The notes under the pieces were generated by a model, which made no database searches, was not told the origin of the DNA, and saw only the letters and a list, made by a program, of their open reading frames with translations. From CAYOHG01 sp964465125 (GTDB lineage: Bacteria; Planctomycetota; Phycisphaerae; UBA1845; Fen-1342), in NCBI GenBank assembly GCA_964465125.1, contig CAYXIO010000008.1, positions 25,512-89,511 on the forward strand: a stretch of DNA of 64,000 nucleotides, read 5' to 3'. Shown here one piece after another: positions 49,232 to 58,274 of this stretch. Position 1 is the stretch's first letter; each line of letters starts with the position of its first letter. The position numbers and the translations under genes are program-made.

Positions 49232-50215
49232 ATGCTCATGCCCGCTTCACCACGATCCCGGCGCGCCGATTCGTTCGCTGACACGCGACACGCCGCTCGG
49301 CCGGGCAGGTGGTCACGCGGCGCGCGGCGCGCCGTCAGCCTGGCTCCCACCAGCGCGCTGCTGTTCGCGGGAATCCTGCTCGCCCAGGCCGCGCCGAGCT
49401 GCACGCCGACGAACCTGCTCGATCCGACGACCGACGGCGCTGCGGTGAGCGGCGACGAGAACCCGTTCGGCGTCGCCGGCGGCCCCGCGTACTTCACCGC
49501 CGACGCGGGCACCTCGGGCGAAGGCGAAAGCAGCCGCACGCTGACATCCGCCGAGCTTCAGCAACTGCTGGCGAACTCGGATTCGCACACGATCAACGTG
49601 ATCATGGTGAATCCCGCGACCGAGGCCGGACCGGCGGGACCGCTAGGGCCCGCGGGGCCGCCGGGGCCCTTCGGCGCGCTGATCGGCGAGGTGCGCATGT
49701 GGGCCGGCTCGCCCGACCGCGTGCCGCCGGGATGGCGCGCCTGCGACGGCACGCTGCTGGCGCGGGGCGAGCATCCCGCGCTGTTCGCGCTGATCGGCAC
49801 GCGCTACGGCGCCGGCGACGGCGTGACGACCTTCGCCTTGCCCAACTTCCGCAATCGCTCGCCGATGGGCGCCATCGGCGTCGCCTCCACCGGCGATCTG
49901 GTCAGCGACGTCGAGGGTTCGCTGAAGGCCCTCGGCGGCGAAGCCGCGCACCAGCTCAAGCCCAGCGAGATGCCGTCGCACGACCACGAGTTGCTTCACA
50001 CGCACGAGCTTCCGGCGGTCATGTCGGGCACGATCGGCGACACGCACGTGCAGCTCGCCGGCGCGACCGGCCCGACGACGATGATCACGTCGCTGGGCGC
50101 GAACGTCGCGCGCACGACCTTCGCGGGCAGCGGCGCGCCGCACAACACCGTGCACCCGTACTTCTCTATTCTGTACATCATTCACGTCGGAGATCCGCCG
50201 GCCGCGCTGCCGTGA
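49232..50215 (+). CDS. exported phage-tail-collar domain protein with collagen-like segment
   Basis: About 327 residues. After an Arg-rich leader comes a signal-like helix (TSALLFAGILLAQAAPSC). A Gly-x-y run GPAGPLGPAGPPGPFG is collagen-like. It runs straight into a tail-collar domain: GEVRMWAGSPDRVPPGWRAC then DGTLLARGEHPALFALIGTR and TTFALPNFRNRSPMGA. The remaining part is His-rich at HDHELLHTHELP. Such collar domains occur in phage tail fibres and in microcystin-dependent-type bacterial proteins. No other phage genes are nearby, so a cellular surface protein is more likely. Start ATG 49232 is tentative. Confidence 0.78.
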   Translation: MLMPASPRSRRADSFADTRHAARPGRWSRGARRAVSLAPTSALLFAGILLAQAAPSCTPTNLLDPTTDGAAVSGDENPFGVAGGPAYFTADAGTSGEGESSRTLTSAELQQLLANSDSHTINVIMVNPATEAGPAGPLGPAGPPGPFGALIGEVRMWAGSPDRVPPGWRACDGTLLARGEHPALFALIGTRYGAGDGVTTFALPNFRNRSPMGAIGVASTGDLVSDVEGSLKALGGEAAHQLKPSEMPSHDHELLHTHELPAVMSGTIGDTHVQLAGATGPTTMITSLGANVARTTFAGSGAPHNTVHPYFSILYIIHVGDPPAALP

Positions 50216-50291
50216 GTGCGCCGCGGCTACGTCGCGACCCAGGCCTGAGCCGCTTGGCCGGGCGGCGGCGGGTCTGGCTACAATCCGCCGC

Positions 50292-51125
50292 GTGCCCACC
50301 GAAACCCAACCTCTGCCCCACGACGTCACGGGCGACTGCCTGTTGTGCGTGCGCAACCTGTCCGTCTACTTTCGCCGGCGAGGAGCGTTCGGCCGTTCGG
50401 GCGAGCGGCTGGCGGCCGTCGAGGACGCCTCGCTGGAGATCGGCCGCGGCGAGGCGTTCGGGCTGGTTGGCGAGAGCGGCTCGGGCAAGAGCACGCTCTC
50501 GCGCGCCATCCTGCGGTTGATCCCGATCGACGCCGGCGAAATCTGGTTCGACGGACAGCCGCTCGCCGACCGGCAGCCGCGCGCCCTGCGTCCGCTGCGG
50601 CGGCACATGCAGGTCGTCTTTCAGAACCCGACTGCAAGCCTGAACCCGCGGCTGAGGGTCGAGACGATCGTCGGCGAAGCGCTGCGCGTGCACGGCCTGG
50701 GACGTTCCGCGGGCGAGCGCCGCGAGCGCGTCGCCGTCGCGCTGCGCGAGGTCGGGCTCGGGCCGGACGCGCTGCGCCGCTACCCGCATGAGTTCTCCGG
50801 CGGACAGAAGCAGCGGATCGGGATCGCGCGTGCGCTGGCTCTTGAGCCGCGCTTCGTGGTGCTCGACGAGCCGGTCTCCGCACTGGACGTCTCCGTCCGC
50901 GCGCAGATTCTGAACCTGCTCGCCGACCTTCAGCGCCGCCGAAACCTCACCTACCTGTTTGTGACGCACGACCTGGAGCTGGTGCGGTATTTCTGCGAGC
51001 GGACGGCGGTGCTTCAGCGCGGGCGGATCGTGGAGATGAGGCCGACGAGCGAGCTGTTCGAAAGTCCCCGGCACGAGTACACGCGGCAGCTTCTCGCCGC
51101 GCGAGTCCCGCTCAGCCTTCCATGA
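50292..51125 (+). CDS. ABC transporter ATP-binding protein, OppF/DppF type
   Basis: A 277-residue ATPase. Walker A GESGSGKST (~60-68), Q-loop VFQNPTASLNPRLRV typical of OppF, signature FSGGQKQRIGIARAL, Walker B FVVLDEPVSALDVS, His switch in THDLELVRYF. Oligopeptide-importer family, and plausibly the motor for the OppB/OppC permeases 25 kb away, but that link is inference. No permease is adjacent. GTG 50292 is the likely start. Its 3' end overlaps the frr gene on the other strand by 14 bases. Confidence 0.92.
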   Translation: MPTETQPLPHDVTGDCLLCVRNLSVYFRRRGAFGRSGERLAAVEDASLEIGRGEAFGLVGESGSGKSTLSRAILRLIPIDAGEIWFDGQPLADRQPRALRPLRRHMQVVFQNPTASLNPRLRVETIVGEALRVHGLGRSAGERRERVAVALREVGLGPDALRRYPHEFSGGQKQRIGIARALALEPRFVVLDEPVSALDVSVRAQILNLLADLQRRRNLTYLFVTHDLELVRYFCERTAVLQRGRIVEMRPTSELFESPRHEYTRQLLAARVPLSLP

Positions 51126-51672
51126 TGTCCTTGCTCTTCTCGCCGAGCAGCTCGTCGATCTTCTTGCCGTACTGGTCCGTGAGCTTCTGAATCTGGTCCT
51201 GACCCTTCTTGCGGTCGTCTTCCGAGAGCGTACCGGCCTTCTCGGCGGTCTCGAGGGCCTTGTTCGCGTCGCGTCGGCAGTTCCTCACGGCCACTTTCTG
51301 TGCCTCGGCGAGCTGCTTGATCCGCGCGACAAGCTGGTTGCGCCGCTCCGTGGAAAGGGGCGGCACCGGCAGGCGGATCATCTTCCCGTCGTTTTGGGGG
51401 TTGATGCCGATGTCGCTGGTCTCGATCGCCCGGGCGATGTCCTTGAGCGTCGACGCGTCATACGGCTTGATGACGATGGTGTTGCCCTCGGCGACGCCGA
51501 TGTTGGCAACTTCCTTCAGCGTCATGGTCGAGCCGTAGGCTTCGACCTTAAGCCCTTCGACCAGTCCGCTGGAGGCGCGCCCGGTGCGCACGCCGCGGAA
51601 CTCGGTCCGGAGAAACTCGATCGACTTCTGCATCAATTGCTCGGTGGATTTCACGACCTGCTGAAGCGACAT
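51112..51672 (-). CDS. frr: ribosome recycling factor
   Basis: Splits post-termination ribosomes together with EF-G. 186 residues, family length. Conserved stretches: SIEFLRTEFRGVRTGRASSG, VEAYGSTMTLKEVANI, IGINPQNDGKMIRLPVPPLS, ERRNQLVARIKQLAEAQKVA, SEDDRKKGQDQIQKLTDQYG. GGGAG nine bases before ATG 51672. pyrH, the usual upstream partner, is absent. The window also encodes an EF-G of the recycling type at 17652-19727. Confidence 0.96.
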   Translation of the reverse strand: MSLQQVVKSTEQLMQKSIEFLRTEFRGVRTGRASSGLVEGLKVEAYGSTMTLKEVANIGVAEGNTIVIKPYDASTLKDIARAIETSDIGINPQNDGKMIRLPVPPLSTERRNQLVARIKQLAEAQKVAVRNCRRDANKALETAEKAGTLSEDDRKKGQDQIQKLTDQYGKKIDELLGEKSKDIMEG

Positions 51673-51888
51673 GGCAAAGAACTCCCGCGCATTGGTAGTG
51701 GCTTCCGGGACGGAGCTTATCGTTCGAACAGGCCCGGCTCAAGACGACGGAAAACCCCGCCGGTCGAACGCTTATCAAACTCAGACCTCCCGCGCGCCGA
51801 TACCACCAACGCGATTGTCTCGATAACGCCTTATTGGACTGGCCGTTAGCGAGATCGAAGCTCTCGACGGCATCGTGGGAGAACCAGC

Positions 51889-52845
51889 GTGAACACCGTT
51901 TTCGTCACCGGTGCAGAAGGTTTCACCGCCAAACACCTGATTAGCTTTCTTCAGACCAAGGGATACGACGTTGTCGCAGGCGTGCGAAACCGGGCCCGCA
52001 AGCTCAGCGTCGAACGGAAGCACGGCAAGGCGCTGGTCTGCGACGTGAGCGACTCGATCAGCGTCGCCCGCGCGATCGCCAGTGTCAAACCCGACGCGGT
52101 CGTGCACCTGGCTGGATGCTCGCAGCCGGGCCAGGCGACGTTCGAGCCGCTGGCGGCCTATCAGTCGATTGTCGCGGCCTGCGCGAACGTGCTCGACGCG
52201 GTTCGACGCTACCGGCCGCGGATTCGGGTGGTCCTGGCAAGCAGTTGCGACGTCTACGGGTCCGCCGGCAACGGCGGGCAGCCCTTGAGCGAAAGGGTCA
52301 CACCCGAGCCGGTGACGCCGTTCGCTTCGCTCAAGCTCAATGCCGAATCGCTCGCGCAGACCTTCTTCCGCAACTTCCACGTCAACGTCACGATCGCCCG
52401 GCCGTTCCACTACACCGGCGCCGGGCAGTCGGATGCGATGTTCTTCTCCGCCGTCGCGCACCGGATGGCGCGGTGGGATCCAGCGTTGAACGACGCCCTC
52501 CCCATCCCCGACCTGGGCTGCCGCCGGGAGCTGCTGCACGTCGACGACGTCGTGGATGCATACTGGCGGCTGATCGACAACGGCAAGCCGAACGAGGTCT
52601 ACAACATCTCGGCCGGCAAGGCCCCTACGGTGCGGGAGATCGTGGAGATCATCCGCAACCAGACGAACTTCCCTGCCACGATCGAGGAGCTTCCCACGGA
52701 TTCCGAGGGTCGTGTCGAGTGCCTTTGCGGCGATGCGTCGAAGCTCCGCGACGAGCTTGGTTGGGCTCCTTCCCGCACGACGGAACAGGCCATCGGCGAC
52801 CTGTGCGGGAGCATCACGCCCGCGCCGGCCCGCGCGACGCATTAG
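51889..52845 (+). CDS. NAD-dependent epimerase/dehydratase-like protein without the catalytic Tyr
   Basis: An extended short-chain dehydrogenase fold of 318 residues, closest in feel to GDP-mannose dehydratase or reductase types. Rossmann motif VTGAEGFTAKHL, DxVVHLAG, SSCDVYGS, then PFASLKLNAE where the family has P-Y-x-x-S-K: Tyr is replaced by Phe145 while Lys149 remains. Later ELLHVDDVVDAYWRLI and EVYNISAGKAPTVREI are normal. GTG 51889 has GGGAGA upstream. Loss of the catalytic Tyr should impair hydride-transfer chemistry, so a binding or altered role is possible. It stands alone in its transcription unit. Confidence 0.82.
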   Translation: MNTVFVTGAEGFTAKHLISFLQTKGYDVVAGVRNRARKLSVERKHGKALVCDVSDSISVARAIASVKPDAVVHLAGCSQPGQATFEPLAAYQSIVAACANVLDAVRRYRPRIRVVLASSCDVYGSAGNGGQPLSERVTPEPVTPFASLKLNAESLAQTFFRNFHVNVTIARPFHYTGAGQSDAMFFSAVAHRMARWDPALNDALPIPDLGCRRELLHVDDVVDAYWRLIDNGKPNEVYNISAGKAPTVREIVEIIRNQTNFPATIEELPTDSEGRVECLCGDASKLRDELGWAPSRTTEQAIGDLCGSITPAPARATH

Positions 52846-52905
52846 CCGGGCGAGACAGCCCGACCGCCCAGCCCGGACGAACCAGACCGCCCGACCGGGG
52901 GCGTG

Positions 52906-52937
52906 CGGCCCGACCCGTCGCAAGATGGGCCGGGCCG
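52906..52937 (+). terminator. candidate terminator after the epimerase-like gene
   Basis: CGGCCCG-A-CCC, 10-base loop, GGG-C-CGGGCCG: ten pairs with one mismatch, followed by GTTCGTT. It lies between the epimerase-like gene and the S16 operon. Confidence 0.45.
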
Positions 52938-52985
52938 GTTCGTTGGGTGCCGGTTACGCGGACGTATTTTTTCTCTCGCCGGGCT

Positions 52986-53013
52986 TTGCAAGCTGCTTTC
53001 GCGGGGGTATGTT
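52986..53013 (+). promoter_or_regulatory. candidate promoter of the rpsP operon
   Basis: TTGCAA at 52986-52991 and TATGTT at 53008-53013 with a 16-base spacer, ~80 bases before rpsP. Match by eye only. Confidence 0.35.
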
Positions 53014-53095
53014 ACGGAACTCTGCCGCAAGCTCGGGGCGAGGCTCCGACTCGGCCGGCAGGAGACGCTAACGTTTACAGCTCGCGGGGTTTGCG

Positions 53096-53344
53096 ATGGC
53101 TTTGAAGCTTCGTCTCAAGCGCGTCGGCCGTACGCATCGGGCCGTCTTCCGCCTGAGTGCCATGGATGTCCGCCGTCCGCGCGACGGCCGAACCGTCGAG
53201 GAGCTCGGACAGTATGATCCGGCCAACCGCGATCCCGCCAAGCAGGTCGCGTTCGACGCCGAGCGCGTCAAGTTCTGGCTCGGGCGCGGCGCTCAGCCCA
53301 CGGAAACCGTGCGAAGCCTGCTGAAGAAACAGGGCCTGCTCTAG
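53096..53344 (+). CDS. rpsP: 30S ribosomal protein S16
   Basis: 82 residues, family size. Starts MALKLRLKRVGRTHRAVFRL, then SAMDVRRPRDGRTVEELGQY and DAERVKFWLGRGAQPTETVR: all standard S16 blocks. First gene of the rpsP-trmD-rplS-yraN unit; 38 bases separate it from trmD, leaving no space for rimM, which normally sits between them. Confidence 0.97.
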   Translation: MALKLRLKRVGRTHRAVFRLSAMDVRRPRDGRTVEELGQYDPANRDPAKQVAFDAERVKFWLGRGAQPTETVRSLLKKQGLL

Positions 53345-53382
53345 CGGAAGGCGAATGCGTTCGACCAGGGTTGGACATCGCG

Positions 53383-54138
53383 ATGAGGATCGACGTCATC
53401 ACGCTGTTTCCGGAGGTCGTTCAGCCGTATGTAACGGCTAGCATCCTGGGCCGCGCGCAGACGTCCGGACGAGTTCGAATTCTCACTCACCAGCTTCGCG
53501 AATACTCCGCCGATCCGCATCGCAAGGTTGATGACCGCCCGTTCGGCGGCGGCCCCGGCATGGTGCTGTCCTGTCAGCCGGTCTGCGACGCGGTCGCGGA
53601 TGTCGAGGCGCTGGACCCGCTTCCGGCGCACCGGATTCTGCTGACGCCGCAGGGCCGACCGTTCTGCCAGGCCGCGGCCGACCGGCTGGCGCGGCTGCCG
53701 CGGCTGCTGCTGATCTGCGGGCACTACGAAGGATACGACGAGCGGATCGTCAGTTTGCTCGAGCCCGAGGAGATCAGCCTCGGCGACTTCGTGCTCACCG
53801 GCGGCGAAATCGCCGCTCTGGCCGTCATGGACGCCGTCGTCCGTCTGCTTCCGGGCGTGCTCGGGCATGCGGACGGCGCGGCCGACGAGTCGTTTCAGGC
53901 CGGACGGTTGGAGCACCCCCAATACACGCGACCGCGGGAGTTCCGCGGCCGTAGCGTGCCGGACGTGTTGATTTCCGGCAATCACGCGGAGATCGACGCC
54001 TGGCGTCAAGCGCAGTCCGAGCTGCGAACGCATCAGCGTCGACCCGATCTGCTCGAGCCGAACGCATTCGCCGCTGACGGCGGGTGTCTGGCGGCCCCCC
54101 TGCGGGGCGTCTTCGGCTTGGTCTTGAACGGAAAGTGA
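53383..54138 (+). CDS. trmD: tRNA (guanine-37-N1)-methyltransferase
   Basis: Methylates G37 in tRNAs to prevent frameshifting. 251 residues from ATG 53383 (a TTG 12 bases upstream is in frame but unlikely). SPOUT knot motifs: MRIDVITLFPEVVQPYVTAS, DDRPFGGGPGMVLSCQP, LLLICGHYEGYDERIVSLLE, EISLGDFVLTGGEIAALAVM. C-terminal domain complete. In the S16 operon. Confidence 0.97.
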   Translation: MRIDVITLFPEVVQPYVTASILGRAQTSGRVRILTHQLREYSADPHRKVDDRPFGGGPGMVLSCQPVCDAVADVEALDPLPAHRILLTPQGRPFCQAAADRLARLPRLLLICGHYEGYDERIVSLLEPEEISLGDFVLTGGEIAALAVMDAVVRLLPGVLGHADGAADESFQAGRLEHPQYTRPREFRGRSVPDVLISGNHAEIDAWRQAQSELRTHQRRPDLLEPNAFAADGGCLAAPLRGVFGLVLNGK

Positions 54139-54147
54139 GACGCCGCC

Positions 54148-54615
54148 ATGAAAAACCGCTTGCTTGACGCCGTCGACCGGAAGTATGCGCGCGAAAAAGC
54201 GCTCGACTTCAATATCGGCGACGATGTCGTCGTGACGCTGCGCATCGTCGAGGGGAGCAAGGAGCGGCTTCAGGATTTCGGCGGCACGGTGATCGCGCGG
54301 CACGCGCACGGGTTGGACGAGATGTTCACCGTCCGCCGGCTGGTCGGCGACGAGGGCGTCGAGCGCACGTTTCCGGTGCACTCCCCCAAAATCGTCGCGA
54401 TCAAGACCAAGCGCCGCGGCCGAATCCGCCGCTGCAAGCTCTACTACCTCCGCGATCGCGTCGGCAAGTCGCGCAAGCTCAAGGAGCGCCGCATCACCGC
54501 CGAGCAGCGCGCCGCCGCCGCCGCCGCCCGGCGCAGCAAGACCGAGAAGATCGTCGAGGCCGAGCAGACGGCGGCGTCCGCCCTGCGCGCGGCCCCGGTG
54601 GGCGCTTCGAGCTAG
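54148..54615 (+). CDS. rplS: 50S ribosomal protein L19
   Basis: 155 residues, longer than the usual ~115 because of an Ala/Lys-rich C-terminal extension after KLYYLRDRVGKSRKLKERR. The core is normal: FNIGDDVVVTLRIVEGSKER, LQDFGGTVIARHAHGLDEMF, FPVHSPKIVAIKTKRRGRIR. Starts nine bases after trmD ends. Confidence 0.96.
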   Translation: MKNRLLDAVDRKYAREKALDFNIGDDVVVTLRIVEGSKERLQDFGGTVIARHAHGLDEMFTVRRLVGDEGVERTFPVHSPKIVAIKTKRRGRIRRCKLYYLRDRVGKSRKLKERRITAEQRAAAAAARRSKTEKIVEAEQTAASALRAAPVGASS

Positions 54616-54657
54616 CGGGCGCATCGGCCGCGCGTCGGCCGGCTCCCTCGCAACGAC

Positions 54658-55032
54658 ATGAGCGACCCGCGCCGCGAGCGGGGACTGGAAGGCGAGCGCC
54701 TCGCCGAGCAGTATCTGCGTCGGCGCGGGCTCACGTTCATCGCGCGGCGATTCAGCACCGCGGCCGGCGAGATCGATCTGATCTTCCGCGATCGGCAGAC
54801 CATCGTTTTCGTCGAGGTCAAAACGCAGCGCGACGACCGCCTGCTCGACCCGCGCGAGCGCGTCACCCCCGCGAAGAAGCAGCGGCTGATCCGCGCCGCG
54901 AAGGCCTTTCTGGCGTCACGCAAGTGGACCGAGCACCCCCTGCAATTCGACGTTGTCTCGGTGCTGCTGCCCGACGACGGACCCGCGACGATCTCCCATG
55001 ATCCGGACGCATTCGCGCCCCGCCGCTGGTAG
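54658..55032 (+). CDS. YraN family (UPF0102) nuclease-fold protein
   Basis: 124 residues. GLEGERLAEQYLRRRGLTFI, then GEIDLIFRDRQTIVFVEVKT: the G-E-I-D-L-I and V-E-V-K-T motifs are the restriction-endonuclease-like core of YraN. Its usual place is near rplS, with or without rnhB between; here rnhB is missing. Cellular role is not firmly established for the family. Confidence 0.92.
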   Translation: MSDPRRERGLEGERLAEQYLRRRGLTFIARRFSTAAGEIDLIFRDRQTIVFVEVKTQRDDRLLDPRERVTPAKKQRLIRAAKAFLASRKWTEHPLQFDVVSVLLPDDGPATISHDPDAFAPRRW

Positions 55033-55216
55033 CGTCCGACGCGGCGAGCAACGGCCAGCCAACGCGCGCCGCCGCCCACTTCAGCGCACGCGCGGCGGCC
55101 GAATTCGCGAAAACCACCGGCGTGCGTACAATGCGTCCGCAACATGCGTCACGTTCTGAGGAAGCCGACTTCCGCGGAATGCCCGACCACCCCGATCCGA
55201 AAAAGGAAGCTGACCC

Positions 55217-58039
55217 GTGAGCCGCACGGCCAATGAGATTCGGCGACAGTTTCTGGAGTTCTTCGCGGAGCGCGACCACACGATCGTGCCCGGCTCGCCG
55301 GTGATTCCCTATGATGACCCGACGCTGCTGTTCACGAACGCGGGGATGAACCAGTTCAAGGACGTCTTTCTCGCCAGCGGCAGCCGACCCTACCGCCGGG
55401 CCGCGAACACGCAACCCTGCATCCGCGCCGGCGGCAAGCACAACGACCTCGACGACGTCGGGCACGACACCTATCACCACACCTTCTTCGAGATGCTCGG
55501 CAACTGGTCATTCGGCGACTACTTCAAGAAAGAGGCGATCTCCTGGGCGTGGGAGCTGCTCACGAAAGTCTGGGGACTGGATCGCGAGCGGCTGCATGCC
55601 ACCTACTTCGGGGGCCATCCCGAGCAGGGTCTGGAGTCCGACGAACAGGCCCGCTGGCTTTGGTCGGGGTACACCGACATCAACCCTGCGCACATCCACC
55701 CCGGCAACATGAAGGACAACTTCTGGGAGATGGGCGAAACCGGGCCGTGCGGGCCGTGCAGCGAGCTGCACATCGACCTGACACCCGACAAGAGCGGCGC
55801 CGCGCTGGTCAACAAGGGCGACCCGCGCGTGATCGAAATCTGGAACCTCGTGTTCATTCAGTACAACCGGGCGCCCAACGGCAAGCTCTCGATGCTGCCC
55901 GCCAAGCATGTGGACACGGGCATGGGCTTCGAGCGCGTCGCCGCCGTCCTTCAGGGTCACAATAACAACTACGCGACGGAGTCATTCGTCCCCATCATTC
56001 AGGCCATCGAGCACCTGGCCGGGCACCGCTACGGGGCGCACATTCCCGCGCCGCCGGCCGGCAATCGCTACGCGGCCTTCGGGCTGCACGACATGGCGGA
56101 CGTCGCCTGCCGCGTCGTCGCCGACCATGTGCGCACGCTTACGTTCGCGATCGCCGACGGCTGTCTGCCCGACAAGGACGGCCGCGGCTACGTGCTGCGG
56201 CGAATCCTGCGCCGCGCGGTGCGCTACGGCTGGCAGCATCTCAAGCTGCACGAGCCGTTCCTCTGCAAGCTGGTGCCCGTGGTGGTCGACGCGCTGGGCG
56301 AGACGTTCCCCAAGCTCAGGGAGAACCCCGCCCGCATCATCGCCGCGCTGCGCGAGGAGGAGGAGTCCTTCGAGCGCACGCTGGGGCGCGGCATCGAGCT
56401 GTTCGAGGAGGCTGCCGCCCGCGCGCGCGAGGATCATCACGGCGAGATTCGCGGCACGGACGCCTTCAAGCTGCACGACACGTACGGCTTCCCGATCGAC
56501 CTGACCGAGATCATGGCGGCCGAGCGGAGCATGCGCGTAGACATCGGCGAGTACGAGCGCCTGATGGAAGACGCCCGCACACGTGCGCGCGGCGAGCGGG
56601 GCGCCGCGGCCGATCCCTTTGCGGGGCTGCGCGAGCGGATCGTGCCCGCCGCCACCGACGACGGTCCGAAGTACGCCGGGCTTGCATGCGAGGCGGTGGT
56701 CCAGTCGGTCGCAACGTCCGACGGTCAGCCGGCCGCGCCAGGCGAAATCGTTGCGTTCATCCCCGACCGTACGTGCCTGTATGTCGAGCAAGGCGGCCAG
56801 GTCGGGGACGCCGGGCGGGCGCTCGGGCCACAGCTTCGCGTCGACGTCGAGCGGGTCGAGCGCGCCGGCGCGTCGATCGTGCACTACGGGACGGTCGTGC
56901 AGGGCACGCTCGAGCCTGGCATGCAGGTGCGGCTGGTCGCGGATTCCAAGCGCAGCCGCATCATGATGAACCACACCGCCACGCACGTGCTGAACTGGGC
57001 GCTGCGCGAGACGCTGGGCGACCACATCGATCAGAAGGGCTCGCTCGTCGACGACGAGAAGACGCGCTTTGACTTCTCTCACCCCAAGCCGCTCACCGGC
57101 GAGGAGCTGGCCCGCATGGAGCAGCACTGCCGGCAGCAGATCGATCGCAAGCTGCCGGTCTATGCCCGCGAAGTGCCGCAGATCGACGCGCGGCGCATCA
57201 ACGGCCTGCGCGCCGTGTTCGGCGAGAAATACCCCGAGATCGTGCGCGTGGTGTCGATCGGCGCGCCCGTGGAAGATCTCCTCGCCAACCCGCAGGACGA
57301 TCGCTGGCGGCAGTTCAGCGTGGAATTCTGCGGCGGGACGCACGTGGCCTCGACCGAGCTGGTCCAGGAGTTCGCCGTCCTCTCCGAGGAAGCCGTCGCG
57401 AAGGGTATCCGGCGCGTCGTGGGAATCACCGGAGTCGCGGCCAGCCTGGCCGGCGCGGTCGGAGCCGAGCTGCTGCGTCGGGCGCGCGAGCTTTGCGAGG
57501 CGTCGAATGAGGCGATTCAGGCGGCCCTGCCCGACCTTCAGGGGCAGCTTTCGAGCCAGGCGATGCGCGCCGCGGACCGCGTTCAGGTGCGCGCGTTGAT
57601 CGCGCAGCTTCAGAACAAGCTCAAGCAGCAGCACAAGCAGGACGCCAAGGCGGCGGCCGCAGCGGCGCGCGACCGCGTCGGCGAGCTGCTCCAATCCGCG
57701 GAATCCCTCGGCGCGACAACCGTCGTCGTCGGAGAGGCCGCGGGGCTCGGCCTCGACGAGCTCAAGACCGCCGCGGACATGATCAAACAGAGGTCCGGCT
57801 CGGCGGCCATCCTGCTCGCTTCGCGCGCCGAGGGCAAGGCGCTGCTGCTCGCCGCCGTCAGCGACGACCTGGTCAAGCGCGGCGTGCGCGCCGGCGATCT
57901 GGTGAAGCAGGTCGCGCCGCTCGTGGGCGGAGGCGGCGGAGGTCCGCCGACGATGGCCCAGGCGGGCGGCAAGAATCCCGAGCAACTACCCGCCGCGCTT
58001 GAGACCGGCCGCGCCTGGTTCCGCCAGAAGCTCGCCTGA
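55217..58039 (+). CDS. alaS: alanyl-tRNA synthetase
   Basis: Full-length, 940 residues. Class II catalytic start: FFAERDHTIVPGSPVIPYDD, TYHHTFFEMLGNWSFGDYFK, CGPCSELHIDL. Anticodon/helical region TYGFPIDLTEIMAAERSMRV. Editing domain with zinc motifs NHTATHVLNWALRETLGDH (~585) and FCGGTHVASTELV (~705). C-terminal C-Ala domain ends with VGGGGGGPPTMAQAGGKNPE. GTG 55217 has AGGAAG upstream. The tRNA-Ala it would charge (41714-41786) is unlinked. Confidence 0.98.
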   Translation: MSRTANEIRRQFLEFFAERDHTIVPGSPVIPYDDPTLLFTNAGMNQFKDVFLASGSRPYRRAANTQPCIRAGGKHNDLDDVGHDTYHHTFFEMLGNWSFGDYFKKEAISWAWELLTKVWGLDRERLHATYFGGHPEQGLESDEQARWLWSGYTDINPAHIHPGNMKDNFWEMGETGPCGPCSELHIDLTPDKSGAALVNKGDPRVIEIWNLVFIQYNRAPNGKLSMLPAKHVDTGMGFERVAAVLQGHNNNYATESFVPIIQAIEHLAGHRYGAHIPAPPAGNRYAAFGLHDMADVACRVVADHVRTLTFAIADGCLPDKDGRGYVLRRILRRAVRYGWQHLKLHEPFLCKLVPVVVDALGETFPKLRENPARIIAALREEEESFERTLGRGIELFEEAAARAREDHHGEIRGTDAFKLHDTYGFPIDLTEIMAAERSMRVDIGEYERLMEDARTRARGERGAAADPFAGLRERIVPAATDDGPKYAGLACEAVVQSVATSDGQPAAPGEIVAFIPDRTCLYVEQGGQVGDAGRALGPQLRVDVERVERAGASIVHYGTVVQGTLEPGMQVRLVADSKRSRIMMNHTATHVLNWALRETLGDHIDQKGSLVDDEKTRFDFSHPKPLTGEELARMEQHCRQQIDRKLPVYAREVPQIDARRINGLRAVFGEKYPEIVRVVSIGAPVEDLLANPQDDRWRQFSVEFCGGTHVASTELVQEFAVLSEEAVAKGIRRVVGITGVAASLAGAVGAELLRRARELCEASNEAIQAALPDLQGQLSSQAMRAADRVQVRALIAQLQNKLKQQHKQDAKAAAAAARDRVGELLQSAESLGATTVVVGEAAGLGLDELKTAADMIKQRSGSAAILLASRAEGKALLLAAVSDDLVKRGVRAGDLVKQVAPLVGGGGGGPPTMAQAGGKNPEQLPAALETGRAWFRQKLA

Positions 58040-58047
58040 CGCGCTCG

Positions 58048-58269
58048 TCAGTGAAACTGCTCGCTGATTGGGGCGTCGAGGTCAGGCTCTGACGCGTCCG
58101 CCGCCGGCTTGGTCAGCGCATCCCCCACCAGAATCTCAACCAGGCCGCCCGCGGCGCCGGCGGTCAGCTCGGCCAGCGCCGCAATCGCGTCGTCGCTCAC
58201 GCAGCCCGTGCCGCCCAGGCCGAGTCCGCACATGATTCCCGCCAGCGCCCTCTTCGAGCGAATACGCAT
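58048..58269 (-). CDS. small exported (lipo)protein at the end of the metal-import operon
   Basis: A 73-residue protein: signal helix ALAGIMCGLGLGGTGC with a lipobox-like Cys, then an acidic C-terminus. AAGGAG ten bases before ATG 58269. It starts five bases after the permease gene ends, so it belongs to the operon. No function recognised. Confidence 0.55.
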   Translation of the reverse strand: MRIRSKRALAGIMCGLGLGGTGCVSDDAIAALAELTAGAAGGLVEILVGDALTKPAADASEPDLDAPISEQFH

Positions 58270-58274
58270 GATCG

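Noticed and set aside
49232..50215. Prophage remnant
   Set aside because: Only the collar domain is phage-like; no capsid, portal, terminase, integrase or att-like repeats nearby.
55982..57985. A 667-residue leftward frame inside alaS
   Set aside because: Antisense shadow of an unmistakable alaS.
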